Assembly: GCF_004341825.1 (NCBI RefSeq)
Contig: NZ_SMAG01000002.1
Location: forward strand, 1-64,000
DNA: 64,000 nucleotides
Direction: 5' to 3'
Source of the DNA: Hazenella coriacea
GTDB lineage: Bacteria; Bacillota; Bacilli; Thermoactinomycetales; Thermoactinomycetaceae
Positions 57,232 through 64,000 of the stretch are shown here, piece after piece. Position numbers and translations under genes: made by a program. The notes under the pieces were generated by a model. The model saw nothing but the letters and a program-made list of their open reading frames with translations. It did not search any database and was not told the DNA's origin. The stretch's first letter is position 1. Every line of letters starts with the position of its first letter.

Positions 57232-58365
57232 CTATCGAGTTCGAATGGGCACGATCAGATGGAGAGAATCTTCACGATCAGTAGGTTTAATCAAAAACGG
57301 GGTCATCTGACCGGTAAACTGGACACGAATCTCTTCGCTTTCGATCGAACGTAAGGCCTCCATCATATATCGAGCATTAAATGAAATATGAAGTGTAGGT
57401 CCTGAAACTTGTGCAGCTACTTCTTCGGCTACACTCCCAATATCTTGTGCTGCAGAAGTTACTTCCAGATTACCATCTCTCATTGTCCATTTTATCACAT
57501 TATCCCGACCATCACGGCTAATAAGAGAAGCACGGTCCACAGATTGAAGTAACACTCGAGTAGATACAGTTAACTCAGTCTCCCCACCTGGTGGAATCAC
57601 ACGATTCGTATCTGGATAAGATCCATCGAGGAGTCTTGAATAAAACTCTAACTCATTGTTTTTTACTAAGATTTGATTTTCAGCCACAATAATATCTACC
57701 ATACCACTAAAATCTGCCAAAGTCTTGGCTAACTCAGATAAGCTTTTACCGGGTATGACAACATTTTTCAGAGTAAGTTCCTCAGATCCTTCCACACGAG
57801 CTTGTTGACGCGATAAACGATGGCTGTCTGTGGCTACACAAGTTAAAACCCCATTTTCTAATTGCAATAACACCCCAGTAAAAATCCCTCTGGATTCTGT
57901 AGTAGCTACCGCAAAACCTGTTTGTCGAATCAGTGATTTAAGTGTATCTGCCTCGATGCTAAACATCTGCTCTGTAGACAATTGTGGTAAACGTGGAAAA
58001 TCATCAGGATTAAAACCATTTAGTTGGAATTCAGCTTGTCCAGATCGAATCACTGCCTGAAAGCGTTCATTGATGATACATTCTACATCTTTTCCTGGTA
58101 GCTTACGTACAATATCGCCAAATATCTTTCCTGGTAAAACGACTTGACCTGCCTGTTCGACAAATACTTGATCTACTTCTTCTTTTTGTGTAGGTACAAA
58201 AACTTGAATCGTAATATCTGAATTACTTCCAGTTAGTGTGAGTCCCTCTTCATCAGCTAAAAGTTTAATTCCAGTCAATACAGGAATCGTCGTCTTTTGC
58301 GAAACGGCTTTGGAGACTTGTGAAACAGCTTCAACTAAAACTGATTTAGTCACACGAAGTTTCAT
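57232..58365 (-). CDS. dnaN: DNA polymerase III beta sliding clamp
   Basis: The 377 residues fold as three repeated clamp domains. Markers are VSQVSKAVSQKTTIPVLTGIKL, NGFNPDDFPRLP and the end TPFLIKPTDREDSLHLIVPIRTR, where family members close with LPVR-like residues. It tethers PolC and DnaE to DNA. It is downstream of dnaA with the second part of oriC in between, as in B. subtilis. Confidence 0.97.
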   Translation of the reverse strand: MKLRVTKSVLVEAVSQVSKAVSQKTTIPVLTGIKLLADEEGLTLTGSNSDITIQVFVPTQKEEVDQVFVEQAGQVVLPGKIFGDIVRKLPGKDVECIINERFQAVIRSGQAEFQLNGFNPDDFPRLPQLSTEQMFSIEADTLKSLIRQTGFAVATTESRGIFTGVLLQLENGVLTCVATDSHRLSRQQARVEGSEELTLKNVVIPGKSLSELAKTLADFSGMVDIIVAENQILVKNNELEFYSRLLDGSYPDTNRVIPPGGETELTVSTRVLLQSVDRASLISRDGRDNVIKWTMRDGNLEVTSAAQDIGSVAEEVAAQVSGPTLHISFNARYMMEALRSIESEEIRVQFTGQMTPFLIKPTDREDSLHLIVPIRTR

Positions 58366-58599
58366 GTGGATCCTCCTAGGTATGAATAATTTATATAAAT
58401 AATGGCTTGTTACCTCTATGACAATATTACATCATCATTCACTTTTCGCTTTTAAGCTGACTGTTACAGCTGTTGTGTACAAAATGTGATTCATGATGAA
58501 TAGGAATGGTTATGAATCATCTGTAAGATGGGGAACCGAGCAAAACGAAGATTCAAAAATACTCATTCTAGTTGAGTCATAAAGTTGAGGGCGTTGTGC

Positions 58600-58751
58600 A
58601 TATATATATATATTATTTTTTAAAAAATAGTAGTACTAGTAGTAAGGGCTGTGGATATTGTGGATAACTAAGTTCGTATAAGTAAAACCGCCTATACACA
58701 CTGTGGATAGATTGTGTATAGGCGTGTTCATTTTATCCACAATTATTCACA
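58600..58751. other. oriC part 2: DnaA boxes, DnaA-trio and unwinding element
   Basis: Between dnaA and dnaN, from right to left: DnaA boxes at 58743-58751 (TTATTCACA) and 58733-58741 (TTATCCACA), a box-bearing hairpin at 58689-58724, boxes TGTGGATAA (58659-58667) and TGTGGATAT (58650-58658), a run of TAG/TAC/TAA triplets (58628-58646) that fits the DnaA-trio, and an AT stretch (58601-58627). This order (boxes, trio, AT tract) is that of the basal unwinding system of B. subtilis oriC. The rest of 58366-58600 shows nothing clear. Confidence 0.9.
58689..58724. terminator. Hairpin downstream of dnaA with a DnaA-box loop
   Basis: A perfect 12-bp stem (CGCCTATACACA/TGTGTATAGGCG) has a 12-base loop, CTGTGGATAGAT, that differs from a DnaA box at one position. 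On the minus strand GTTTTACTT follows, so it can terminate dnaA. The arms themselves contain TATACACA, also close to a DnaA box. Confidence 0.75.
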
Positions 58752-58761
58752 GAGAGGAATG

Positions 58762-60108
58762 TTAAGATCCGCGATTAATTCGCTTTTTTAACTCCTGAAT
58801 AGCCATTTGAAGTTGTGGATCTTGTTCCAAGATGCGTCGAATTTTTTCGTGAGCGTGCATCACTGTTGTATGATCACGTCCACCAAAATCCTCACCGATC
58901 TTAGGGAGAGAGTGATCAGTGAGTTCTCGACATAAGTACATGGCGATTTGTCTTGGAAAGGCAACCGCTTTTGTCCTCTTTTTGCTCTTCAAATCCTCTA
59001 CACGTAAGCGATAATACGTACTCACGACTTGTTGAATATCCGGAATATTAATAACCCGTGGTCGAGAACTGGGCATAATGTCTTTTAAAGCTTCTGCGGC
59101 TAAATCAGTAGTAATCTGCTGATTCATCAATGCCGAATAAGCAACGACACGGATTAAAGCCCCTTCAAGTTCACGGATATTTGTATCAATACGATCGGCA
59201 ATAAAAGCTAACACTTCACTAGGAACATCCAACTGATCTGCGATTGCTTTTTTGCGGAGAATGGCAATTCTCGTTTCCAAGTCGGGGGGTTGTACATCTG
59301 TGATCAGTCCCCATTCAAATCGGGACCGTAAGCGATCTTCTAAAGTAGGAATCTCTTTGGGAGGACGATCACTCGAAATAATGATTTGCTTATTTTCTTC
59401 ATGGAGAGCGTTAAAGGTATGGAAAAATTCCTCTTGAGTTTGTTCTTTTCCAGCTAAAAATTGAATATCATCAATCAATAAGATATCTACAGAACGATAT
59501 TTGTTTCGAAAGTGAATGGTCTTATTATCACGGATCGAGTTAATAAATTCATTTGTAAATTTTTCTGATGATAGATAGACAACCCGACAAGCTGGATTAT
59601 GACTTTGCACGTAATGACCAATTGCATGCATGAGGTGAGTTTTTCCTAATCCTACTCCTCCATAGATAAACAAAGGATTGTAAGCTTTGGCTGGGGCTTC
59701 AGCAACAGCGAGCGAGGCTGCATGAGCGAAGCGGTTCCCAGAACCAATTACAAACGTATCAAAAGTGTAACGTGGATTGAGCTGGGCTTTTGGGGGTTGT
59801 TCAATTTCTTCGATTTCTTCTTTAGGAAGTGCGGAATCAGCTTCTTCTTCAGTAGCATCTGTATTTTGACTAATAAATTTAACTCCGATTGAAGAACCTG
59901 TGACCTCCTTCAAAGAGTCACGTACTAAGTCTGCATATCTAGATTCCAACCAGTCTCTTGCAAAATCATTGGGGGCTGAAATACTAAGTATATCATTTTC
60001 CAATTCGATTGCTTCTGTTGTTTTTAACCAAGTTTCAAAGCTGGGTTTGCTGATTTTATCCTGAATGGCTTCAAGAGTCTTTGACCATAATTCTTGGATA
60101 TGTAACAT
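58762..60108 (-). CDS. dnaA: Chromosomal replication initiator DnaA
   Basis: The ATG at 60106-60108 with GGAGG upstream gives 448 residues. Domain I is about 1-80 ([21 protein letters not shown]), followed by a linker, the AAA+ domain III with Walker [10 protein letters not shown] and Walker [16 protein letters not shown], and domain IV with the DnaA signature [15 protein letters not shown] (about 415). An upstream open stretch of 27 codons is not used. It binds the boxes on both sides of its own gene and is likely autoregulated by those at 60147-60498. Confidence 0.98.
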   Translation of the reverse strand: MLHIQELWSKTLEAIQDKISKPSFETWLKTTEAIELENDILSISAPNDFARDWLESRYADLVRDSLKEVTGSSIGVKFISQNTDATEEEADSALPKEEIEEIEQPPKAQLNPRYTFDTFVIGSGNRFAHAASLAVAEAPAKAYNPLFIYGGVGLGKTHLMHAIGHYVQSHNPACRVVYLSSEKFTNEFINSIRDNKTIHFRNKYRSVDILLIDDIQFLAGKEQTQEEFFHTFNALHEENKQIIISSDRPPKEIPTLEDRLRSRFEWGLITDVQPPDLETRIAILRKKAIADQLDVPSEVLAFIADRIDTNIRELEGALIRVVAYSALMNQQITTDLAAEALKDIMPSSRPRVINIPDIQQVVSTYYRLRVEDLKSKKRTKAVAFPRQIAMYLCRELTDHSLPKIGEDFGGRDHTTVMHAHEKIRRILEQDPQLQMAIQELKKRINRGS

Positions 60109-60146
60109 AGTGAAACCTCCTTCCAATAAAAAAAGTTTTAACAGAC

Positions 60147-60498
60147 TTATCCACAGCCAAAAGACAAGCAGTTCAATAACTGAAACCAATTATTAACATT
60201 ATCCACAACATACTTATTATTTTAATCCACAGCTTGTGAATAGATACCCACAAAGTTATCCACAGGCTGTGGATAACGTAGATAGGAATCCTAAATTATC
60301 CACTGGGAAAACAACATAAGAATATCAAAAGATACCAGTATATACAATGAAAAATAATAAGTTATCCACAAATCCACTTGGATGGGGAATCAGTTATACA
60401 CAGGGAGTGGATACTGTGGATAATTGGGGGATAACGAGGGGATAGATAGTGGATAAGTAAAAGTTATCCACATGTGGATAAAGACAGGCTGTGCATAA
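60147..60498. other. oriC part 1: DnaA-box cluster upstream of dnaA
   Basis: At least ten DnaA boxes in 350 bases: TTATCCACA at 60147-60155, 60199-60207, 60256-60264, 60362-60370 and 60464-60472; TTATACACA at 60394-60402; reverse boxes TGTGGATAA at 60268-60276, 60415-60423 and 60473-60481; and TGTGCATAA at 60490-60498. There are also near-boxes (for example TTATCCACT at 60296). Two head-to-head pairs (60256/60268 and 60464/60473) are closely spaced. The region lies between the divergent dnaA and rpmH genes. Confidence 0.93.
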
Positions 60499-60507
60499 TT
60501 CAATTTC

Positions 60508-60537
60508 TTGACATGAACCTTATAGGATCGCTATAAT
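60508..60537 (+). promoter_or_regulatory. rpmH promoter
   Basis: A perfect -35 TTGACA (60508-60513) and a perfect -10 TATAAT (60532-60537) are 18 bp apart. The last DnaA box (60490-60498) ends 10 bp before the -35. The leader of about 145 bases has two short hairpins (CAGTGA/TCACTG and AGATCTA/TAGATCT) before the gene. Confidence 0.88.
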
Positions 60538-60686
60538 AAGAGAGATTGTCATCGGGTGTTTGCCCCAAATTTATGTGAAGGGAGGAATTCCTGGTTCAGT
60601 GAGGGATTGGATGATTTTTTCACTGTCCTCAAGATCTAGTCCTTATGTAGATCTAGTGATTGAGTTGATCAACCAGGGAAACATAT

Positions 60687-60821
60687 ATGAAACGTACCTT
60701 TCAACCAAGTAACCGTAGACGTAAAAATGTTCATGGTTTCCGTGCTCGTATGAGTACAAAAAATGGTCGTAGAATATTAAGCGCACGTAGAAGAAAAGGA
60801 AGAAAAGTGTTATCTGCATAA
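60687..60821 (+). CDS. rpmH: 50S ribosomal protein L34
   Basis: This 44-residue basic protein is clearly L34: [19 protein letters not shown] ... [19 protein letters not shown] ... LSA. It is a structural protein of the large subunit near the 23S 5' end. The ribosome site is CAGGGAAA. It is the first gene rightwards of oriC, ahead of rnpA, in the order found in nearly all bacteria. A terminator follows directly, probably attenuating transcription into rnpA. Confidence 0.97.
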   Translation: MKRTFQPSNRRRKNVHGFRARMSTKNGRRILSARRRKGRKVLSA

Positions 60822-60823
60822 TT

Positions 60824-60856
60824 GAAGGCCACTCTATTTAGTGTGGCCTTTTTTTC
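60824..60856 (+). terminator. Terminator between rpmH and rnpA
   Basis: AAGGCCAC pairs with GTGTGGCCTT around about seven bases, followed by TTTTT. Confidence 0.87.
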
Positions 60857-60981
60857 CTATCAAAGGACAGTAGCTTATAGATCTTTCTTTTTTTTGTAAT
60901 AAATTCTTATGTTTAAGTAAGTCCTTTTTTTTCTATAATGGAAAGAGCATCTATAGAATTTAACCGGGAGGAGGTCTATCT

Positions 60982-61323
60982 TTGCAACAGGAATATCGTC
61001 TGAAAAGGCGAAATGATTTTAGAAGAGTGTTCCGGGCAGGAAATTCGAGTGCCAATCGACAATTTGTAGTCTATGTCTCTTCACGATCAGATGATGGTCC
61101 CCCCCGAATAGGAATCTCTGTAAGCAAAAAAGTAGGAAAAGCTGTGGTGCGAAATCGTATTAAGCGCACAGTTAAAGAGATAACTAGGCATTGGGTTCCT
61201 CAACTGAAACCAAAGACTGATATCGTCATTATTGCCCGTAACCCTGTTGCTCAGATGGATTATCATCAGATGGAGTCCAGTTTGCGCCATGTTTTCTCGA
61301 GGGCCAAACTGTTTCAACATTAA
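60982..61323 (+). CDS. rnpA: Ribonuclease P protein component
   Basis: The 113 residues show the RNase P protein fold: [15 protein letters not shown], then the RNR motif in [12 protein letters not shown] (about 55-66) that binds the catalytic RNA. It assists removal of tRNA 5' leaders. The start is a TTG with GGGAGGAGG upstream. It is followed by yidD and yidC in the conserved order. Confidence 0.97.
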   Translation: MQQEYRLKRRNDFRRVFRAGNSSANRQFVVYVSSRSDDGPPRIGISVSKKVGKAVVRNRIKRTVKEITRHWVPQLKPKTDIVIIARNPVAQMDYHQMESSLRHVFSRAKLFQH

Positions 61324-61364
61324 GAGAAAGGCTCCAAGGTGAATCGTTTGGGAGGTTGATGGTG

Positions 61365-61604
61365 GTGAAGGCTCTTGCTTTAGGACTTATTCATATATAT
61401 CGAAAGTTTATCTCACCATTAAAACCGCCAACCTGCCGATTTGTTCCTACTTGTTCTGAGTATGGTTTAGTAGCGATTCAGCGCCATGGTTTTTGGATTG
61501 GAAGTTGGTTGACTTTAAAAAGGATTTTGAAGTGCCATCCTTTTCACCCAGGTGGGTTTGATTATGTACCAGAGAAGAAAGATATTCATTCGTCACATAG
61601 ATAA
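61365..61604 (+). CDS. yidD: Membrane protein insertion efficiency factor YidD
   Basis: About 79 residues match Yid[52 protein letters not shown]. The conserved cysteines in [10 protein letters not shown] and KCHP are present. It helps YidC-dependent membrane insertion. Several starts compete (TTG 61356, ATG 61359, GTG 61362 and 61365); the last is best spaced from GGGAGG. It lies between rnpA and yidC. Confidence 0.93.
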   Translation: MKALALGLIHIYRKFISPLKPPTCRFVPTCSEYGLVAIQRHGFWIGSWLTLKRILKCHPFHPGGFDYVPEKKDIHSSHR

Positions 61605-61639
61605 GTTTTTGGATTGTTAATCACGAGGAGGAGTTTCTT

Positions 61640-62392
61640 TTGCAAAAACGGCATCGTTATATCATTCTTACTTTAATAGTCGTTTTTGCCGCTGTAGCGC
61701 TTACGGGTTGTGCACCCGATCCGTCAAGTTTCGATAAACTGGACCCAAAAAATGCGGGTTGGTGGGATAAATTTTTAGTCATTCCGCTTTCCGGTCTTTT
61801 GGACTGGTTTAAAGATTTACTCGGCAATTACGGTCTGTCAATTCTAGTAGTTACTTTCCTTGTACGTCTTGCTGTTTTACCGTTAACTTGGAAGCAGCAA
61901 AAAAGTACAAAAGCTATGCAAGAGTTACAACCAAAGCTAGTCAAGATCAGAGAAAAATATAAAAATAATCAGCAAAAACTCCAGGAAGAAACAATGAAAC
62001 TCTTCCAAGAAAATAATGTCAATCCGATGGCGGGATGTTTACCGTTACTTGTACAGTTCCCCGTCCTAATCGCCTTTTACCAAGCGATTATGCGTAATGA
62101 ACATATCTCGGAGTCTAGCTTTTTATATATGGAGTTAGGTTCTCCTGACCCTTATTGGATTTTACCAATCTTAGCGGCATTTACTACATACATCCAATTC
62201 ATTGCAACGGGTGCGGGAGATAACCCGCAGATGAAGATTATGGTGTGGATTATGCCGATTATGATTTTCTTCTTAGCGTTCCAGTTCCCCGCAGCGCTTT
62301 CTCTTTACTGGGTATATGGAAATATCTTTACCATTCTCCAGTATGTATTGCTCTTTAAACCGAAAAAAGCTCAGGAAGGTGCCACACGGTGA
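61640..62392 (+). CDS. yidC: Membrane protein insertase YidC/SpoIIIJ
   Basis: The 250 residues have a lipoprotein signal (lipobox ALTGC, Cys24) and five membrane segments of the Oxa1/YidC type, with the conserved cytosolic hairpin rich in Lys/Gln (QKSTKAMQELQPKLVKIREKYK). It inserts membrane proteins alone or with Sec; in Bacillus the SpoIIIJ paralogue is needed for forespore sigma-G activity. The start is a TTG with GAGGAGG upstream. Its stop codon overlaps the jag GTG start by four bases. Confidence 0.96.
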   Translation: MQKRHRYIILTLIVVFAAVALTGCAPDPSSFDKLDPKNAGWWDKFLVIPLSGLLDWFKDLLGNYGLSILVVTFLVRLAVLPLTWKQQKSTKAMQELQPKLVKIREKYKNNQQKLQEETMKLFQENNVNPMAGCLPLLVQFPVLIAFYQAIMRNEHISESSFLYMELGSPDPYWILPILAAFTTYIQFIATGAGDNPQMKIMVWIMPIMIFFLAFQFPAALSLYWVYGNIFTILQYVLLFKPKKAQEGATR

Positions 62393-63012
62393 TTAAAGTG
62401 GTTGTAGAGGCCAAAACTGTGGATGAAGCCGTAAAGCTGGCTTGTCAGCAACTTCATACGGATCAAAGCAAAGTGAACATCCATATTTTGGAGTACCCTA
62501 AAAAAGGCTTTCTTGGTCTTTTTGCTCGTAAAGCCAAGGTGGAAGTTGAACGAATCATAGATCCTGTGGATGAAGCACTTCACTTTTTAACCCAAGTGAC
62601 GAAAAAGATGGGTTTTGATGTTCTCATCGATGTGGAGCGTCTAGCAAATTCTGCATCGGTTACGTTTCATATACGAGGATCAGACCTGGGACTTCTCATT
62701 GGAAAACGGGGACAAACTTTGGAGTCTCTACAACTTCTTACCAATATAGTAGCTAATCGCTCAGCAAAAAAATCGATTCGCTTTCTATTGGATGCAGATG
62801 GGTATCGGAAGCGCCGTGAGGAAGTTTTAATTGCACTAGCGAAAAAGCTGGCCAAACAGGTTTTGCACAATAAGAAGAATGTGGTGTTAGATCCCATGCC
62901 ACCAAATGAGCGTAAAATCATTCACCATGTGATTCAAAAAGATAAAAATCTGACGACATATAGTGAAGGCATAGAACCTCATCGTTATGTTGTGATCAGT
63001 TGGAAAGCATAA
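62389..63012 (+). CDS. jag: Jag/KhpB RNA-binding protein
   Basis: The 207 residues have an N-terminal Jag domain (KVVVEAKTVDEAVKLAC ... EYPKKGFLGLFARKAKVEVE), a KH domain with LIGKRGQTLESLQ (about 103-115) and a C-terminal R3H domain (DPMPPNERKIIHHVI). In streptococci the homologue KhpB with KhpA binds RNA and affects cell elongation. It starts with a GTG overlapping yidC, so it is translationally coupled. Confidence 0.95.
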   Translation: MIKVVVEAKTVDEAVKLACQQLHTDQSKVNIHILEYPKKGFLGLFARKAKVEVERIIDPVDEALHFLTQVTKKMGFDVLIDVERLANSASVTFHIRGSDLGLLIGKRGQTLESLQLLTNIVANRSAKKSIRFLLDADGYRKRREEVLIALAKKLAKQVLHNKKNVVLDPMPPNERKIIHHVIQKDKNLTTYSEGIEPHRYVVISWKA

Positions 63013-63013
63013 T

Positions 63014-63046
63014 AAAAAATCTCCCTCACTAGGGGGATTTTTTATT
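63014..63046 (+). terminator. Terminator after jag
   Basis: AAAATC-CCC pairs with GGGGATTTT around about eight bases, followed by TTTATTA. Confidence 0.85.
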
Positions 63047-63055
63047 ATCGGCGTT

Positions 63056-63085
63056 TTGTAATAAATGGAATAGATATGATAAAAT
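63056..63085 (+). promoter_or_regulatory. mnmE promoter
   Basis: -35 TTGTAA (63056-63061) and -10 TAAAAT (63080-63085) are 18 bp apart, just after the jag terminator and about 30 bases before the mnmE start. Confidence 0.55.
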
Positions 63086-63116
63086 GAAGTATTAGATGCT
63101 TTTTTGAGGTGAAATG

Positions 63117-64000
63117 ATGGATACAGATACAATTGCTGCGATTTCAACTGCGATGGGAGAGGCTGGGATCTCTATCATCCGCGTAAGTGGACCCAAATCA
63201 ATCTCAATCGTAGATCAAATATATCAAGGTAAACATACATTGCAAGAGGCTCTTACCCATACAGTTCATTATGGGTATATTGTTCACCCCGAAACCAAAG
63301 AGCGTATTGATGAAGTTTTAGTCACGATTATGAAAGCACCTAGAACTTTTACTCGAGAAGATGTAGTCGAGATCAGTTGTCATGGGGGACTGATTCCTGT
63401 ACAAGAAGTTCTTGAGGCTGTTTTATCTGTGGGAGCTAGATTGGCAGAGCCGGGTGAATTTACAAAAAGGGCTTTTTTGAATGGGCGGATCGATTTATCT
63501 CAAGCGGAAGCGGTAATGGATTTGATTCGCTCTAAGACTGATCGGGCAGCCAAGATTGCTCTCCAACAACATGAGGGTAGACTTTCCCGTCTGGTTAGTC
63601 AATTGCGGAATGAAATTCTTGAAACTTTAGCTCACTTAGCAGTAAATGTCGATTACCCTGAGTATGATGCGGAAGAGTTAACGGGTCAATTCATTAAAAA
63701 GCGTAGTCTAGAGATTCTACGGAAGGTAGAAGAATTATTACAGACAGCACGACAAGGTAAAATTTACCGTGAAGGAATTGCAACTGCTATCGTAGGACGT
63801 CCGAATGTGGGGAAGTCTTCTTTAATGAATACATTAACCCAAGAAAATAAAGCAATTGTGACAGATATCCCAGGTACAACTCGTGATGTGATAGAGGAAT
63901 ATGTCAATGTACGTGGGATTCCGTTACGGTTACTTGACACTGCAGGCATTCGTGAGACTGAAGATGTAGTCGAGCGGATCGGGGTGGAACGTTCCCGACA
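63117..64000 (+). CDS. mnmE: tRNA uridine-5-carboxymethylaminomethyl modification GTPase (partial)
   Basis: The first 294 residues of MnmE are present and the gene runs off the right edge. The N-terminal folate-binding domain has [21 protein letters not shown] and the EVLEAVL ... [25 protein letters not shown] stretch. The G domain begins with [14 protein letters not shown] (about 226), TDIPGTTRD (G2) and [10 protein letters not shown] (G3). With MnmG it modifies wobble uridine of some tRNAs. Two ATG codons are adjacent; the second is better spaced from GAGGTG. Confidence 0.96.
   Translation, partial: MDTDTIAAISTAMGEAGISIIRVSGPKSISIVDQIYQGKHTLQEALTHTVHYGYIVHPETKERIDEVLVTIMKAPRTFTREDVVEISCHGGLIPVQEVLEAVLSVGARLAEPGEFTKRAFLNGRIDLSQAEAVMDLIRSKTDRAAKIALQQHEGRLSRLVSQLRNEILETLAHLAVNVDYPEYDAEELTGQFIKKRSLEILRKVEELLQTARQGKIYREGIATAIVGRPNVGKSSLMNTLTQENKAIVTDIPGTTRDVIEEYVNVRGIPLRLLDTAGIRETEDVVERIGVERSR

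Noticed and set aside
60600-60715. Short GTG-started frame upstream of and overlapping rpmH
   Set aside because: It overlaps the rpmH start in another frame and coincides with leader hairpins. The usual rpmH leader explains the sequence better.

Overview
This window is the replication-origin region of a low-GC, spore-forming Gram-positive bacterium of the order Bacillales. The evidence is the order dnaN-yaaA-recF-remB-gyrB-gyrA-yaaC-guaB-dacA-pdxS-serS, a large Gram-positive SRP RNA, the pro-sigma-K inhibitor bofA, a Ser T-box and a SpoIIIJ/Jag pair. The mix of accessory genes would fit a Thermoactinomycetaceae-like organism, but that family placement is a guess.

Layout, left to right. At 1-99 lies the 5' end of a 16S rRNA gene (minus strand) with its promoter at 219-247. 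Next comes a minus-strand block: bofA, a CPBP protease, recR, ybaB/yaaK, dnaX, an orphan PAS histidine kinase and the SRP RNA gene. From 6.7 to 18.8 kb are a bacillopeptidase F-like S8 protease and a GDSL hydrolase (plus), polC (minus), and an XRE-UTRA regulator paired with a RibD reductase-domain protein (plus). From 19.1 to 43.8 kb is a long accessory region between tRNA-Ser/tadA and serS. It holds the zinc uptake operon znuA-znuC-znuB-zur with a Zur operator, a TetR/YhgE pair, two SDR dehydrogenases with a MarR regulator, threonine dehydratase, an MMPL exporter and a LysE/ArgO exporter. It also holds two unknown small genes, an XRE-TPR (RRNPP-type) regulator with a frameshift and a downstream 17-codon ORF, a RelE/Phd-like toxin-antitoxin pair, a GH25 lysozyme, asparagine synthase, an SpxH-like adaptor and two tRNAs. 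From 43.8 to 60.1 kb the classical origin-proximal set runs on the minus strand. oriC is bipartite, with DnaA-box clusters on both sides of dnaA (58.6-58.75 kb and 60.1-60.5 kb). From 60.7 kb, rpmH-rnpA-yidD-yidC-jag-mnmE run on the plus strand, and mnmE is cut by the window end.

Relative to the B. subtilis origin map, the core order is kept and accessory segments sit between dnaX and the SRP RNA, between the SRP RNA and tadA, and between tadA and serS. pdxT is missing from its usual place between pdxS and serS, and polC has moved close to the origin.

The most unusual items are these. (1) An XRE-TPR regulator has its last helices shifted into the -1 frame at an A8 run and is followed by a well-initiated 17-codon ORF and a terminator; it faces a divergent two-gene operon. 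(2) A dispersed intergenic repeat of about 215 bp has two long and three partial copies. (3) The promoter, TetR-type operator and 5' leader of yhgE are duplicated in tandem, with an ATT codon where the other copy has ATG. (4) An XRE DNA-binding domain is fused to a UTRA ligand domain, next to a stand-alone RibD reductase domain. (5) A hairpin after dnaA carries a DnaA-box-like sequence in its loop.
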